Positions 45,376-55,196 are shown, numbered from the stretch's first letter. The stretch is DNA of 64,000 bases from Sphingomonas sanguinis (GCF_019297835.1 NZ_CP079203.1:1833001-1897000); one strand, 5' to 3'. Program-made: numbers and translations. The notes: generated from the sequence alone by a model not told the origin.

Positions 45376-46740
45376 TCAGCGCAGGCGGCCACCCTTCAGC
45401 TTCGCCTTCTTGATCAAATCGCCATATTGATGCGCGAGCAGATGGCTCTGAATCTGCGTCACCGTATCCATGGTCACGTTGACGACGATCAACAGGCTGG
45501 TGCCACCCAGATAGAAGGGGATCTGCAGTGCCGAGACCAGATATTCCGGCAACAGACAGATGATCGTCAGATAGGCCGCACCGATCACGGTCACGCGGGT
45601 CAGCACGTAATCGAGATAATTCTCGGTATTCTTGCCCGGACGGATGCCGGGGATAAAGCCGCCATAGCGCTTCAGATTGTCCGCCGTCTCCTCCGGGTTG
45701 AAGACAACCGCCGTGTAGAAGAACGAGAAGAAGATGATGCCGGCACCATAGAGCAGCATGTACACGGGGCTGCCGTGCTGCAGATACTGGTTCAGGCTGA
45801 TGATGAAGTCGCCCCAGCGGCTCTCACCCGCGACGCGCTGGCCCGCGAATTGCGAGATGGTCAGCGGCATCAGGAGCAGCGACGACGCGAAGATCGGAGG
45901 GATCACGCCCGCGGTGTTGATCTTCAGCGGCAGGTGGCTGCGGTCGGCCTGCATGCCCCGCTGCGTCGCGCGCTTCGGGTATTGGATCAGGATGCGGCGC
46001 TGGGCGCGCTCCATGAAGCAGATGAACAGGACGAGCACGACGACCGCGACGATGATGCCGATCAGGCGAACCGGATCGATGCTGCCGGTACGACCGCCTT
46101 CGAGCAGGTTGACCAGCGTCGTCGGCAGATGCGCGACGATGCCCGCCATAATGATCAGCGACACGCCGTTGCCGATACCGCGGCTGGTGATCTGCTCACC
46201 CAGCCACATCAGGAACATCGTACCGCCGATCAGCGAGATGACCGCCGCGATGCGGAAGGTCATGCCCGGCTCGATCACCGCCTGGATGCCCTGGCTGGCG
46301 CCCAGCGTCTCGAGGCCCACGGCGATGAAATAGCCCTGGATCGCGGTCAGCAACACCGTACCGTAGCGGGTATACTGGTTCAGCTTCTTGCGGCCGCTCT
46401 CGCCTTCCTTCTTGATGGCGGCGAGCTGCGGCGACAGCGAGGTCGCGAGCTGCACGACGATCGACGCCGTGATGTACGGCATCACGCCGAGCGCGATCAG
46501 CGACATGCGGCTGAGCGAACCGCCCGAAAAGGTGTTGAAGAAGTCGAGCACGCCGCCCGTGGTCTTCTGGCTCAGCAGGCCCAGCGCGGTCGGGTCGACA
46601 CCCGGCAGCGGAACATAGCTGAGCAGGCGGAAGACGATCAGCGCGCCGATGGTGAACCACAGCCGCTTCTTGAGGTCGGTGGCCTTGGCGAATTTCGCCA
46701 GGCTGATGCTTTGCGCCATCTGGTCGGCTGCGGATGCCAT
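45376..46740 (-). CDS. secY: Protein translocase subunit SecY
   Basis: A 454-aa polytopic core of the SecYEG translocon with ten predicted helices. The first helix (LWFTIGALIVFRLLSYVPLPGVD), the plug-side GGSLSRMSLIALGVMPYITASI segment and the cytoplasmic ESGRKKLNQYTRYGT loop are typical. It probably has its own promoter (46802-46829) after a strong hairpin, besides readthrough from rplO. Confidence 0.97.
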   Translation of the reverse strand: MASAADQMAQSISLAKFAKATDLKKRLWFTIGALIVFRLLSYVPLPGVDPTALGLLSQKTTGGVLDFFNTFSGGSLSRMSLIALGVMPYITASIVVQLATSLSPQLAAIKKEGESGRKKLNQYTRYGTVLLTAIQGYFIAVGLETLGASQGIQAVIEPGMTFRIAAVISLIGGTMFLMWLGEQITSRGIGNGVSLIIMAGIVAHLPTTLVNLLEGGRTGSIDPVRLIGIIVAVVVLVLFICFMERAQRRILIQYPKRATQRGMQADRSHLPLKINTAGVIPPIFASSLLLMPLTISQFAGQRVAGESRWGDFIISLNQYLQHGSPVYMLLYGAGIIFFSFFYTAVVFNPEETADNLKRYGGFIPGIRPGKNTENYLDYVLTRVTVIGAAYLTIICLLPEYLVSALQIPFYLGGTSLLIVVNVTMDTVTQIQSHLLAHQYGDLIKKAKLKGGRLR

Positions 46741-46801
46741 AGCTGTTGCGTTATCCTGGAAACGAAAAACGGCGGGATGCGTTTTGAACCGCCCCGCCGC
46801 T

Positions 46802-46829
46802 CATATAGGCGCGAAGACGCGCTTGTCTA
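46802..46829 (-). promoter_or_regulatory. Promoter candidate for secY-adk
   Basis: Minus-strand -35 TAGACA (46829-46824), 16-base spacer, -10 TATATG (46807-46802), 62 bases before the secY ATG and directly after the rplO-secY hairpin. Confidence 0.55.
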
Positions 46830-46831
46830 AC

Positions 46832-46897
46832 CCGGATGCAAAATCCGCCGCTGTCTTCATGGGGCAAAGCCCTTCGACAGCGGCGGATCTTATCCGG
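46832..46897 (-). terminator. Large nested hairpin in the rplO-secY spacer
   Basis: A perfect 13-bp stem, ATCCGCCGCTGTC (46843-46855) with GACAGCGGCGGAT (46876-46888), encloses a GGGGCAAAGCCC inner hairpin and is itself wrapped by CCGGAT/ATCCGG arms (46832-46837, 46892-46897). In the minus transcript the stem is followed by TTTTG, so partial termination after rplO is likely. Confidence 0.75.
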
Positions 46898-46898
46898 T

Positions 46899-47429
46899 TC
46901 AGGCCTTGGCGGCGAGCTTCGCGGCGCGGGTCTGGCCCTTCTTCGCGGCAGCCTTTTCGGCGGCGGGCACGACGTGCGGCACGTCGACCGAACCACCGAT
47001 CTTCTCGACGGCTTCACGCGCCGAAGCCGACACGCCCTGCACAACGAACGACAGCTTGGTAGTCAGCTCGCCCTTGGCCAGCAGACGCACGCCGTCCTTG
47101 CCGCCACGCGCCAGGCCAGCGGCCTTCAGCGCGGCGTGATCGATCGTGCCGTCGGTCTTCAGCTTGCCCGAGTCGATCGCCTTCTGGATCGCGCCCAGGT
47201 TCACCTCGGCATAGTCCTTGGCGAAGATGTTGTTGAAGCCACGCTTCGGCAGACGCATGTGGAGCGGCATCTGACCGCCCTCGAAGCCCGCGATGGACAC
47301 GCCCTCACGGCTCTTCTGACCCTTGACGCCGCGACCACCGGTCTTGCCCTTGCCCGAACCGATACCGCGACCGACGCGGATCTTGGACTTGCGGGCACCC
47401 TGGTTGTCGAAAAGTTCGTTCAGCTTCAT
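46899..47429 (-). CDS. rplO: 50S ribosomal protein L15
   Basis: A 176-aa L15. The glycine-rich N-terminal region ([17 protein letters not shown]) that threads into 23S rRNA and the [17 protein letters not shown] motif are present. The C-terminus has an Ala/Lys-rich extension. Start 47429 (MKLNELFDN). A 237-base spacer with a terminator and REP pair separates it from rpmD. Confidence 0.96.
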   Translation of the reverse strand: MKLNELFDNQGARKSKIRVGRGIGSGKGKTGGRGVKGQKSREGVSIAGFEGGQMPLHMRLPKRGFNNIFAKDYAEVNLGAIQKAIDSGKLKTDGTIDHAALKAAGLARGGKDGVRLLAKGELTTKLSFVVQGVSASAREAVEKIGGSVDVPHVVPAAEKAAAKKGQTRAAKLAAKA

Positions 47430-47494
47430 GATTTGCACTCGCTTTCGCTTGTTTCGCGCATGGCCGTGATGGTTGAGAATCGCGGCCGCTGGAT

Positions 47495-47524
47495 AAAAGG
47501 AAGGGGGCCGCATAGCCCCCTTCC
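47495..47524 (-). terminator. Intrinsic terminator-like hairpin between rpmD and rplO
   Basis: Minus strand: perfect 10-bp stem GGAAGGGGGC / GCCCCCTTCC with a TATGCG loop, followed by TTTTA. It would stop or attenuate spc transcripts before rplO. Confidence 0.8.
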
Positions 47525-47537
47525 CCGTATTTGTCAC
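47509..47537 (-). promoter_or_regulatory. Promoter candidate for rplO overlapping the terminator hairpin
   Basis: Minus-strand -35 GTGACA (47537-47532), 17-base spacer, -10 TATGCG (47514-47509) placed in the hairpin loop. The CTATGCGGCC context matches the spc and tuf -10 regions. Confidence 0.4.
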
Positions 47538-47579
47538 TGTTCAATGTGACGGATTTGAGACCGGGACTGTTCCCAACCA

Positions 47580-47645
47580 CCGTTCAGCCTGAGCGAAGTC
47601 GAAGGCCAAGGGCCTGCATCTCGACTTCGCTCGATGCGAACGGGG
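47580..47645. repeat. REP-like inverted pair in the rpmD-rplO spacer
   Basis: CAGCCTGAGCGAAGTCGAAG at 47584 faces a slightly diverged CTCGACTTCGCTCGATG copy at 47619-47645. Unusual position inside a ribosomal operon. Confidence 0.8.
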
Positions 47646-47666
47646 CGGAAGTAATCCCGTCTGGCC

Positions 47667-47843
47667 TCAGTCCACCACCTGAACCATGTGCTGCACCTTG
47701 CGGATCATGCCGCGGACTTCAGGGCTGTCCTGAAGCTCGGAGACCTTGTGCATCTTGTTCAGGCCCAGGCCGACGAGGGTCGCGCGCTGGTCCTTGGTGC
47801 GGCGGATCGGCGAACCGGTCTGCTTGATCTTGATGGTAGCCAT
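47667..47843 (-). CDS. rpmD: 50S ribosomal protein L30
   Basis: A 58-aa L30 beginning [20 protein letters not shown] with the GLGLNKMHK signature and ending VQHMVQVVD, the normal bacterial length. It follows rpsE by six bases. A hairpin terminator lies downstream, before rplO. Confidence 0.96.
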   Translation of the reverse strand: MATIKIKQTGSPIRRTKDQRATLVGLGLNKMHKVSELQDSPEVRGMIRKVQHMVQVVD

Positions 47844-47849
47844 GGTCGC

Positions 47850-48569
47850 TTACTCCACGACGGCCGCGGCTTCCGCCTCGGCAGTCTGCTGGGTGGCACC
47901 GTGACCGCGACCCAGCAGGTCGGCGATCTTCTTGCCACGACGCTGCGCCACCGACTTGGGCGAGGTCTGCTCGCCCAGCGCCTCGAAGGTGGCACGGATC
48001 ATGTTGTACGGGTTCGACGTCCCGACCGACTTCGTCACCACGTCGGCAACACCGAGCGATTCGAAGATGGCGCGCATCGGACCACCGGCGATGATGCCGG
48101 TACCCTGAGGCGCCGAACGCACCGTCACGCGGCCCGCACCGAAATGGCCATTGCCATCATGATGCAACGTGCGACCGTCCTTCAGCGGAACGCGGACCAT
48201 CGCCTTCTTGGCGGCAGCCGTCGCCTTCGAGATGGCTTCCGGCACTTCGCGCGCCTTGCCATGACCGAAGCCCGCACGTCCCTTGCCGTCGCCGACCACG
48301 ACGAGCGCGGCGAAGCCGAAACGCTTACCGCCCTTTACGGTCTTCGAGACGCGGTTGATGTGGACGAGCTTTTCGATCAGCTCTTCGCCCTGCTCCTCAG
48401 GTCCACCGCGACGGTCGTCGCGACGACCACGGTTGCCGTCACGGCCGCCACGGCCGCGGTCACCACCGCCCGGACCACGGCCACGGCCGCCCCGGGGACC
48501 ACGACCCTGGGTCGCGTCCTGCGCGGCGCCTTCGGCACCGGCAACGGCCACGTTGTTCTCGTCAGCCAT
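47850..48569 (-). CDS. rpsE: 30S ribosomal protein S5 with RGG-rich N-terminal extension
   Basis: A 239-aa S5, about 70 residues longer than E. coli S5. The core begins near residue 60 ([19 protein letters not shown]) with the double-stranded RNA-binding domain and the spectinomycin loop; the C-terminal S5 domain ([21 protein letters not shown]) is intact. Residues 20-57 form an Arg/Gly-rich tail ([20 protein letters not shown]) of low complexity. Start ATG 48569. Tail length is unusual outside sphingomonads; its role is unknown. Confidence 0.96.
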   Translation of the reverse strand: MADENNVAVAGAEGAAQDATQGRGPRGGRGRGPGGGDRGRGGRDGNRGRRDDRRGGPEEQGEELIEKLVHINRVSKTVKGGKRFGFAALVVVGDGKGRAGFGHGKAREVPEAISKATAAAKKAMVRVPLKDGRTLHHDGNGHFGAGRVTVRSAPQGTGIIAGGPMRAIFESLGVADVVTKSVGTSNPYNMIRATFEALGEQTSPKSVAQRRGKKIADLLGRGHGATQQTAEAEAAAVVE

Positions 48570-48570
48570 A

Positions 48571-48927
48571 TTAGAACTCCAATCCCGCTTCGCGTGCCGC
48601 CTCGGCCAGCGCCTTGACGCGACCGTGGAACAGGAAGCCGCCACGGTCGAAAACGACCTGCGTGACGCCGGCGGCCTTGGCCATTTCGGCCACGCGCTTG
48701 CCGACTTCGGTCGCCGCTGCGACGTTCGCGCCCGACTGGCCGCGTGCGTCCTTCTCCAGCGTCGAGGCCGAAGCCACGGTACGACCTGCCTCGTCGTCGA
48801 TCACCTGGGCATAGATGTGCTTGCCCGAGCGATGCACCGACAGGCGCGGACGAGTGCCCGCACGCGCACGCAGCGCGGTACGGTTGCGCCGACGGCGCTT
48901 CTCGAAAAGAGAGAGACCCTTGGTCAT
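48571..48927 (-). CDS. rplR: 50S ribosomal protein L18
   Basis: A 118-aa L18 that binds 5S rRNA. N-terminal basic [16 protein letters not shown], the [17 protein letters not shown] strand and the C-terminal [20 protein letters not shown] are typical. Its ATG shares a base with the rplF stop (TAATG), indicating coupling. Confidence 0.97.
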   Translation of the reverse strand: MTKGLSLFEKRRRRNRTALRARAGTRPRLSVHRSGKHIYAQVIDDEAGRTVASASTLEKDARGQSGANVAAATEVGKRVAEMAKAAGVTQVVFDRGGFLFHGRVKALAEAAREAGLEF

Positions 48928-49460
48928 TACTTCTTCTTCCCTTCCTTGCGGAAGATGAACTCGCCGTCGTACTTGATGCCCTTGCCCTTATACGGCTCGG
49001 GCTTGCGCCAGCGGCGGATCTCGGCGGCCAGCTGGCCGACCTTCTGCTTGTCCGCACCGCTGATTTCGACGGTGGTGGCGTCCGGCGTCTTCACCTCGAG
49101 GCCTTCCGGCACGTCGATGTTGACGTCGTGGCTGTAGCCGAGCTGCAGCTTCAGGGTCTTGCCCTGCGCGGCGGCGCGGTAGCCGACGCCGGTGATGACC
49201 AGCTTCTTCGAGAAGCCTGCGGTCACGCCGGTGACGAGGTTCTGCACCATGGTGCGCTGCATGCCCCAGAACGCGCGGGCGCGCTTCGTGGCGTTGGCAG
49301 GCTGCACCGCGATGGCGTCCGCCTGGACGTCATAGGTGATCTCGTCGGCGAGCGGCATGGAGAGGGTGCCCTTGGGACCCTTCACGCTCAGCACCTTGTC
49401 GGCGATGGTCGCGGTGACGCCGGCCGGAACCGGGACCGCCTTCTTACCGATGCGGCTCAT
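48927..49460 (-). CDS. rplF: 50S ribosomal protein L6
   Basis: A 177-aa L6 near the sarcin-ricin loop. Begins [15 protein letters not shown], contains the two L6 repeats and ends [20 protein letters not shown], the family signature. ATG overlaps the rpsH stop by one base. Confidence 0.98.
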   Translation of the reverse strand: MSRIGKKAVPVPAGVTATIADKVLSVKGPKGTLSMPLADEITYDVQADAIAVQPANATKRARAFWGMQRTMVQNLVTGVTAGFSKKLVITGVGYRAAAQGKTLKLQLGYSHDVNIDVPEGLEVKTPDATTVEISGADKQKVGQLAAEIRRWRKPEPYKGKGIKYDGEFIFRKEGKKK

Positions 49461-49855
49461 CAGAACACCTCCGCCAGGACTTCGCCACCGACGTTCTGCT
49501 CACGCGCTTCGGCGTCCGACAGAACGCCACGCGGCGTCGACACGATGGTGATGCCCAGGCCGTTGCGAACGCGGGGAAGGTCCTGCGCGCCCGAATAGAT
49601 ACGGCGGCCGGGCTTCGACACGCGCGCGACATGCTTGATCGCGGGCTGGCCTTCGAAATACTTCAGCTCGATGCGGATGCCGGCCGCGGGGCCCATCTGC
49701 TCTTCGCTGTAGCCACGGATATAGCCCTCGCGCTGAAGCACGTCGAGCACGCGGACGCGCAGCTTCGACGCAGGCGTCAGGACGGAGTCCTTGCGCGCAC
49801 GCTGGCCGTTGCGGATGCGGGTGAGCAAGTCACCCAGGGGATCGGTCACTGCCAT
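49460..49855 (-). CDS. rpsH: 30S ribosomal protein S8
   Basis: A 131-aa S8, primary binder of 16S rRNA and, in E. coli, the translational repressor of the spc operon. Begins [18 protein letters not shown]; the C-terminal signature [21 protein letters not shown] is complete. Confidence 0.98.
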   Translation of the reverse strand: MAVTDPLGDLLTRIRNGQRARKDSVLTPASKLRVRVLDVLQREGYIRGYSEEQMGPAAGIRIELKYFEGQPAIKHVARVSKPGRRIYSGAQDLPRVRNGLGITIVSTPRGVLSDAEAREQNVGGEVLAEVF

Positions 49856-49867
49856 CTCAAATGGTCC

Positions 49868-50173
49868 TTACCAGCTCGACTTGGTGACGCCGGGGATCTG
49901 GCCCTTGTTGGCCAGTTCACGCAGCATGACGCGAGCGAGACGGAACTTGCGGTAATACGCACGCGGGCGACCGGTGATCTCGCAACGGTTGCGGATACGG
50001 GTCGGATTGCCGTTGCGGGGGATCTCGGCCATCTTGAGGCGCGCGATCAGACGCTCGGTCTCATCGAGGCTCTGGTCGTTCGCGATCGCCTTCAGCTTCG
50101 CGTACTTGCCCGCATACTTCTTGACGAGAGCGCGACGCTTCTCGTTCTTATTGATTGAACTCAGTTTCGCCAT
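49868..50173 (-). CDS. rpsN: 30S ribosomal protein S14, long zinc-free form
   Basis: A 101-aa S14 without the CxxC pairs of the short form; only one Cys ([16 protein letters not shown]). Ends [17 protein letters not shown]. The long form does not need zinc. Confidence 0.97.
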   Translation of the reverse strand: MAKLSSINKNEKRRALVKKYAGKYAKLKAIANDQSLDETERLIARLKMAEIPRNGNPTRIRNRCEITGRPRAYYRKFRLARVMLRELANKGQIPGVTKSSW

Positions 50174-50230
50174 GGACTTAAGCTCTTTCTGTAAGGACCC
50201 CCTCCCCGGCGTGGAGAGGGGGCAGTCCGG

Positions 50231-50812
50231 TTACGCCGCCTTCTTCTCGTCGGCAGCGTCTTCCTTGGGGAACGGGAAGCCGAACAGACGGAGCAGCTCG
50301 CGCGCTTCGTCGTCGGTCTTCGCCGAGGTGGTCACGATCACATCCATGCCGCGCACCTTGTCGATGCGGTCATAGTTGATTTCGGGGAAGATGATCTGTT
50401 CCTTGATGCCGCAGGCATAGTTGCCGCGACCGTCGAAGGACTTCGGGTTCAGGCCGCGGAAGTCGCGAACGCGCGGCAGCGCGATCGTGATGAAGCGGTC
50501 CAGGAACTCGTACATGCGCTCACGACGCAGCGTGACCTTCACACCGATCGGCATGCCTTCACGCAGCTTGAACTGCGCGATCGACTTCTTCGCCTTGGTG
50601 ATGACGGGCTTCTGACCCGCGATCAACTCCATCTCGGAGGCGGCCTGGTCGACGCGCTTCTTGTCCTGCGTCGCTTCGCCCACGCCCATGTTGAGCACGA
50701 TCTTTTCGATCCGGGGGATCTCGTTGACGTTCTTGTAACCGAACTTGTCGGTCATTGCCTTGACGATGCTATCATCATAGATAGCCTTCATGCGGGGCTT
50801 GTAATCAGCCAT
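50231..50812 (-). CDS. rplE: 50S ribosomal protein L5
   Basis: A 193-aa L5 that contacts 5S rRNA and the P-site tRNA. Motif [13 protein letters not shown] and [14 protein letters not shown] are present; the C-terminal tail ([12 protein letters not shown]) is charged. ATG 50812 overlaps the rplX end by eight bases. Followed by a short CCCCCTCCCC...GGAGAGGGGG hairpin before rpsN. Confidence 0.97.
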   Translation of the reverse strand: MADYKPRMKAIYDDSIVKAMTDKFGYKNVNEIPRIEKIVLNMGVGEATQDKKRVDQAASEMELIAGQKPVITKAKKSIAQFKLREGMPIGVKVTLRRERMYEFLDRFITIALPRVRDFRGLNPKSFDGRGNYACGIKEQIIFPEINYDRIDKVRGMDVIVTTSAKTDDEARELLRLFGFPFPKEDAADEKKAA

Positions 50813-51122
50813 CGATCTTCTCCCCGGTCTTGACGGCCACGCGGACCTTCTTGCCATCCTGCGTCTCGAAACGGACGCGGGTCGGCTTGCCATCGGCGGT
50901 CACGTGCGCAACCTTCGAGATGTGCAGCGGAGCAGCGGTGCGCTCCAGGCCACCCTGCGGGTTCGCCTGGGTCGGCTTGCGGTGACGGGTGGCGATGTTG
51001 ACGCCGTCCACGACGACCTTGCCGTCCTTCGGCATCGCCAGCGACACGGTGCCGGTCTTGCCCTTGTCCTTGCCGGACAGGACGATGACCTTGTCACCCT
51101 TCTTGATGCGTGCAGCGGCCAT
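50805..51122 (-). CDS. rplX: 50S ribosomal protein L24
   Basis: A 105-aa L24, an assembly initiator protein, with the KOW motif [18 protein letters not shown] at the start. ATG overlaps the rplN stop by one base. Confidence 0.97.
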   Translation of the reverse strand: MAAARIKKGDKVIVLSGKDKGKTGTVSLAMPKDGKVVVDGVNIATRHRKPTQANPQGGLERTAAPLHISKVAHVTADGKPTRVRFETQDGKKVRVAVKTGEKIDG

Positions 51123-51490
51123 TACAAAACCTCCGGCGCCAGCGAGATGATCTTCATGTGCTTCTTACCGCGAAGCTCACGCACGACCGGGCCGAAGATA
51201 CGGGTGCCGATCGGCTCCTCGTTCTTGTTGACCAGCACGGCGGCGTTACCGTCGAAACGGATCACCGAACCGTCGGCGCGACGGATGTCCTTGGCGGTAC
51301 GCACGATCACCGCGCGGTGAACGTCGCCCTTCTTCACGCGGCCACGCGGCTGCGCTTCCTTGACGCTGACGACGATGATGTCGCCGACCGATGCCGTACG
51401 GCGCTTCGAGCCGCCCAGCACCTTGATGCACTGCACCCGCTTCGCGCCGCTGTTGTCAGCGACGTCGAGATTGGACTGCATCTGGATCAT
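51122..51490 (-). CDS. rplN: 50S ribosomal protein L14
   Basis: A 122-aa L14, first gene of the spc unit. Begins [19 protein letters not shown] and ends [15 protein letters not shown], both invariant features. It is preceded by an AGAAGGAAG site and by the leader hairpin described separately. Confidence 0.98.
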   Translation of the reverse strand: MIQMQSNLDVADNSGAKRVQCIKVLGGSKRRTASVGDIIVVSVKEAQPRGRVKKGDVHRAVIVRTAKDIRRADGSVIRFDGNAAVLVNKNEEPIGTRIFGPVVRELRGKKHMKIISLAPEVL

Positions 51491-51540
51491 GGATCCGCTT
51501 CCTTCTCTCTTCTGGGGGAGGATACCGACCCTACCCCGCC

Positions 51541-51580
51541 TTAAAAAACGACCCCCGGCGCGGGTGTCCGCGCCAGGGGG
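51541..51580 (-). terminator. Leader terminator/attenuator of the spc operon
   Basis: Minus strand: a 12-bp stem with one bulged base (CCCCCGGCGCGG at 51552-51563 with its partner at 51568-51580), a 4-base loop, then a run of six T. It starts about where the spc promoter would initiate and ends 51 bases before rplN. It may also end the S10 operon. Confidence 0.85.
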
Positions 51581-51586
51581 AGAGGC

Positions 51587-51615
51587 CCCATAGCCACTCC
51601 TGGCTCGAAAGGCAA
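51587..51615 (-). promoter_or_regulatory. Promoter candidate for the spc operon
   Basis: Minus-strand -35 TTGCCT (51615-51610), 17-base spacer, -10 TATGGG (51592-51587), then GCCTC. It lies in the 234-base spacer between rpsQ and rplN, the classic S10/spc boundary. A further hairpin without T-tract (51680-51708) lies nearer rpsQ. Confidence 0.65.
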
Positions 51616-51724
51616 GCGAGTCGCCCCGCGGCTTTCGACCAATCCGCTCTTTGCCCCGAAGGGCACCCTCAAATCCGAACCCCGCCCCTCCGATCCGGAG
51701 GGACGGGGCCCGAAGTCAAAGGGT

Positions 51725-51997
51725 TCAGCCCTCGGCCGAGGCCCGTTCCGGCGTCATGTGGGTATCGACCCGCTCGACGACCTTCCAGGTCTTCAGCTTC
51801 GAGATCGGGGCGGTCTCTTCGATCCGCACCGTCTCACCGGCCTTGTACTCGTTCGCCTCGTCATGGGCGTGGTACTTCTTCGACCGACGGATGATCTTGC
51901 CGTAGAGGGGGTGCTTAACCTTCCGCTCCACATTGACGACGACCGTCTTGTCGGTCTTGTCCGAGACAATCACCCCGGTCAGCACGCGCTTCGGCAT
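51725..51997 (-). CDS. rpsQ: 30S ribosomal protein S17
   Basis: A 90-aa S17, an OB-fold primary binder of 16S rRNA and last gene of the S10 unit. Motifs [22 protein letters not shown] and the [17 protein letters not shown] segment are typical. Confidence 0.97.
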   Translation of the reverse strand: MPKRVLTGVIVSDKTDKTVVVNVERKVKHPLYGKIIRRSKKYHAHDEANEYKAGETVRIEETAPISKLKTWKVVERVDTHMTPERASAEG

Positions 51998-52009
51998 GTG
52001 TCTCGGTCC

Positions 52010-52210
52010 TTACTTGGCAGCCGCAGCGGTGCGCTGCGCCTGGATGGTCTTGATCCGCGCGATGTCGCGACGGACTTCCTTGACCCGGCTGGGCTTTTCG
52101 AGCTGGCTCGTGGCCGCCTGGAAGCGCAGGTTGAACTGCTCACGCTTCAGGTTGCCCAGCGCCTCGACGAGCTGGTCGTCGCTCTGGCCGGTATATTCAG
52201 TCTTGGCCAT
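52010..52210 (-). CDS. rpmC: 50S ribosomal protein L29
   Basis: A 66-aa two-helix L29 at the tunnel exit near trigger factor. Core [24 protein letters not shown] matches the family. Overlaps the rplP stop by one base. Confidence 0.97.
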   Translation of the reverse strand: MAKTEYTGQSDDQLVEALGNLKREQFNLRFQAATSQLEKPSRVKEVRRDIARIKTIQAQRTAAAAK

Positions 52211-52644
52211 TACTCGCCTCCGAGGTGCGAGGTGTCGCCCAGACGGGCAACGACCTTGGTCTTGATGGGCAGCTTCATCGCCGCGCGCTCGAATGCCTCG
52301 GCGGCCAGCGGGCCGTCGACACCGTCGAGTTCGAACAGGATGCGACCCGGCTTCACGCGGGCGGCCCAGAATTCCGGCGAACCCTTACCCGAGCCCATGC
52401 GGACTTCGGCAGGCTTCGACGAGACGGGAACGTCCGGGAAGATGCGGATCCAGAGACGACCCTGGCGCTTGATGTGACGGGTGATCGCGCGGCGAGCCGC
52501 CTCGATCTGGCGAGCCGTGATACGCTCCGGCTCCATGGCCTTCAGGCCATAGGAACCGAAGTTCAGGCTGGTGCCGCCCTTCGCATCGCCGTGGATGCGG
52601 CCCTTGAAGGCCTTGCGGAACTTGGTGCGCTTTGGTTGCAGCAT
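52210..52644 (-). CDS. rplP: 50S ribosomal protein L16
   Basis: A 144-aa L16 near the peptidyl-transferase centre. Begins [19 protein letters not shown]; contains [20 protein letters not shown] and the [19 protein letters not shown] loop. Confidence 0.98.
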   Translation of the reverse strand: MLQPKRTKFRKAFKGRIHGDAKGGTSLNFGSYGLKAMEPERITARQIEAARRAITRHIKRQGRLWIRIFPDVPVSSKPAEVRMGSGKGSPEFWAARVKPGRILFELDGVDGPLAAEAFERAAMKLPIKTKVVARLGDTSHLGGE

Positions 52645-52656
52645 GTTCTTTGATCC

Positions 52657-53367
52657 TTAGCGGCGATGATCGTCGCGCGCCGGGCGCACGCCGGAGGTCT
52701 GAGCCTCCATCATCAGCCGGTCCTGCGCCATGGGGTCATGGCCCAGGATCTCGCCCTTGAAGATCCACACCTTCACGCCGCACACGCCATAAGCGGTGTG
52801 CGCCTGCGCTTCGGCATAGTCGACGTTCGCACGCAGCGTGTGCAGCGGAACGCGGCCTTCACGATACCATTCGGTACGCGCGATTTCCGCGCCGCCCAGA
52901 CGGCCGCCGCAGGTGATACGGATGCCTTCGGCGCCCAGACGGAGCGCGGACTGCACCGCACGCTTCATGGCGCGGCGGAACGCGATACGGCGCTCCAGCT
53001 GGTCGGCCACGCCCTGGGCGACGAGCTTGGCGTCGATCTCGGGCTTGCGGATTTCGACGATGTTCAGCGACACGTCGGACGAGGTCATCGAACCCAGCTT
53101 CTTGCGAAGCTTTTCGATGTCGGCGCCCTTCTTGCCGATGATCACGCCCGGACGCGCCGCGAAGATCGAGATGCGGCACAGCTTGGCCGGACGCTCGATG
53201 ACGACCTTCGAGATCGCGGCCTGCGGCAGCGTCTTCATGATGAACTGGCGGATCTTCAGATCCTCCAGCAGCAGGCGGCCATAGTCATGGCCTTCGGCGA
53301 ACCAGCGGCTGTCCCAGGTACGGTTGATCTGGAGACGCAGGCCGATCGGATTGCTCTTCTGACCCAT
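52657..53367 (-). CDS. rpsC: 30S ribosomal protein S3
   Basis: A 236-aa S3 at the mRNA entry channel. Begins [22 protein letters not shown] domain [19 protein letters not shown]-terminal domain [20 protein letters not shown]. Overlaps rplV by one base. Confidence 0.98.
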   Translation of the reverse strand: MGQKSNPIGLRLQINRTWDSRWFAEGHDYGRLLLEDLKIRQFIMKTLPQAAISKVVIERPAKLCRISIFAARPGVIIGKKGADIEKLRKKLGSMTSSDVSLNIVEIRKPEIDAKLVAQGVADQLERRIAFRRAMKRAVQSALRLGAEGIRITCGGRLGGAEIARTEWYREGRVPLHTLRANVDYAEAQAHTAYGVCGVKVWIFKGEILGHDPMAQDRLMMEAQTSGVRPARDDHRR

Positions 53368-53744
53368 TATGCTTCTTCCTGCTCGCGGACGACGATGCGG
53401 AGCCGCGAAAACGGCTTCAGGATGCGGGTGGACTTGCCACGGCCGCGCGTCGCGAAACGCTTCATGGTGATCGACTTGCCGACCGACGCCTCGGCGACGA
53501 CGAGCGAGTCGACGTCGAGGTTGTGGTTGTTCTCGGCATTGGCAATCGCGGAGGCCAGGATCTTGCGCGCGTCGACAGCCATCGCCTTCGTAGAGAAGGC
53601 GAGGATGTTCATCGCGTCGCCGACCTTCTTGCCGCGGATGAGCGCCGCGACCAGGTTCAGCTTCTGCGCCGAACCACGGATCTGCGTGCCGACCGACAGC
53701 GCTTCCTTGTCACCGACCTTGCGGGGGGATGCGGGCTTCGACAT
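53367..53744 (-). CDS. rplV: 50S ribosomal protein L22
   Basis: A 125-aa L22 lining the exit tunnel. Core [22 protein letters not shown], and the tunnel loop region [19 protein letters not shown]. Overlaps rpsS by one base. Confidence 0.97.
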   Translation of the reverse strand: MSKPASPRKVGDKEALSVGTQIRGSAQKLNLVAALIRGKKVGDAMNILAFSTKAMAVDARKILASAIANAENNHNLDVDSLVVAEASVGKSITMKRFATRGRGKSTRILKPFSRLRIVVREQEEA

Positions 53745-54022
53745 CAGCGCTTACCCTTCTTGTCGGCAGCGTGGCCGGGGAAGTAGCGCGTGGGCGCAAA
53801 TTCACCGAGCTTCATGCCGACCATGTCCTCGTTCACCGAGACGGGAACGAACTTGCGACCGTTGTAGACGTTGAAGGTCAGACCGACGAACGACGGCAGG
53901 ATGGTCGAGCGACGCGACCAGGTCTTGATCGGACCTGCGCGGTTGCCAGCATCCTGAGCCACTTCGGCCTTCTTCAGGAGATGGAGGTCCACGAAAGGAC
54001 CCTTCCAAACGGAACGAGCCAT
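53744..54022 (-). CDS. rpsS: 30S ribosomal protein S19
   Basis: A 92-aa S19 in the 30S head. Begins [18 protein letters not shown] and contains [22 protein letters not shown] and KLGEFAPTR. Six bases after rplB. Confidence 0.98.
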   Translation of the reverse strand: MARSVWKGPFVDLHLLKKAEVAQDAGNRAGPIKTWSRRSTILPSFVGLTFNVYNGRKFVPVSVNEDMVGMKLGEFAPTRYFPGHAADKKGKR

Positions 54023-54028
54023 TGCGTG

Positions 54029-54880
54029 TTAGCCCTTCTTCTTGGCGTGACGGCTACGGATGATCATCTTGTCCGTCGCCTTGTTGTGACGAGTGCGCGC
54101 ACCCTTCGTCGGCTTGCCCCACGGGGTGACCGGATGACGGCCGCCCGAGGTCCGGCCTTCACCACCGCCGTGCGGGTGGTCGACCGGGTTCTTCGCAACA
54201 CCGCGGGTCAGCGGGCGATGGCCCTTCCAACGGTTGCGACCAGCCTTCGCCAGGTTGGTGTTGCCGTTGTCGGGGTTCGACACCGCGCCGACGGTCGCCA
54301 TGCAGTTCGCATGGATGTAGCGCTGCTCGCCCGAGTTCAGACGGACGATGACCATGCCCTTGTCGCGGCCCACGACCTGCACATAGGTGCCGGCCGAACG
54401 TGCGATCTGACCGCCCTTGCCGGGCTTCATCTCGACGTTGTGGACGATCGTGCCGACCGGCATCTGGCCCAGTTCCATGGCGTTGCCCGGCTTCACGTCG
54501 GTCTTCTTGCCCGCGATCACCTTGTCGCCGACAGCCAGACGCTGGGGCGCGATGATGTAGGACTGGTCAACCTTGCCGGCTTCGTCGGTGCCATAGTTGA
54601 TGAGCGCGATAAAGGCGGTGCGGTTGGGATCATATTCGATCCGCTCCACGGTGCCCTCGACGTCCCACTGGCGACGCTTGAAGTCGATGAAGCGATAGCG
54701 CTGCTTGTGGCCGCCCGCGATACCGCGGCTGGTCACATGGCCCTTGTTGTTGCGGCCGCCGGTCTTGCGCTTACCTTCGGTGAGCGCCTTGACGGGCGCG
54801 CCCTTCCAGAGCGCCGAGCGGTCGACGAGGATCAGGCCGCGGCGGGCCGGGCTCGTCGGGTTATAGTGCTTGAGTGCCAT
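54029..54880 (-). CDS. rplB: 50S ribosomal protein L2
   Basis: A 283-aa L2 needed for subunit joining and peptidyl transfer. Contains [38 protein letters not shown] and the functional [13 protein letters not shown] loop with the critical His. A few residues longer than the usual 273-278. Confidence 0.98.
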   Translation of the reverse strand: MALKHYNPTSPARRGLILVDRSALWKGAPVKALTEGKRKTGGRNNKGHVTSRGIAGGHKQRYRFIDFKRRQWDVEGTVERIEYDPNRTAFIALINYGTDEAGKVDQSYIIAPQRLAVGDKVIAGKKTDVKPGNAMELGQMPVGTIVHNVEMKPGKGGQIARSAGTYVQVVGRDKGMVIVRLNSGEQRYIHANCMATVGAVSNPDNGNTNLAKAGRNRWKGHRPLTRGVAKNPVDHPHGGGEGRTSGGRHPVTPWGKPTKGARTRHNKATDKMIIRSRHAKKKG

Positions 54881-54884
54881 CGCC

Positions 54885-55196
54885 TCAGATCCCCGTCGTC
54901 ACGTCAATGGACTGACCGTCCTTGAGGGTGACGATCGCCTTCTTCATGTCGGAACGCTGATAGGGAGCACCCTTCCAACGCTTCGTCTTGCCCTTCTGGA
55001 CGATCGTGTTCACGCCGGTGACGGTCACGTCGAACAGAGCCTCGACAGCCGCCTTGATCTCGGGCTTGGAAGCGCCCGAAGCGACCTTGAACACCACGGC
55101 GTTGTGCTCGCTGAGGAGCGTCGCCTTCTCGGTGATGTGCGGCGCAACGATCACGTCGTAATGACGCGGATCGACCGCCTTTTGCTGCTTAGCCAT
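54885..55196 (-). CDS. rplW: 50S ribosomal protein L23
   Basis: A 103-aa L23, tunnel-exit docking site for trigger factor and SRP. Contains [19 protein letters not shown] and [20 protein letters not shown]. Overlaps rplD by eight bases. Confidence 0.97.
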   Translation of the reverse strand: MAKQQKAVDPRHYDVIVAPHITEKATLLSEHNAVVFKVASGASKPEIKAAVEALFDVTVTGVNTIVQKGKTKRWKGAPYQRSDMKKAIVTLKDGQSIDVTTGI

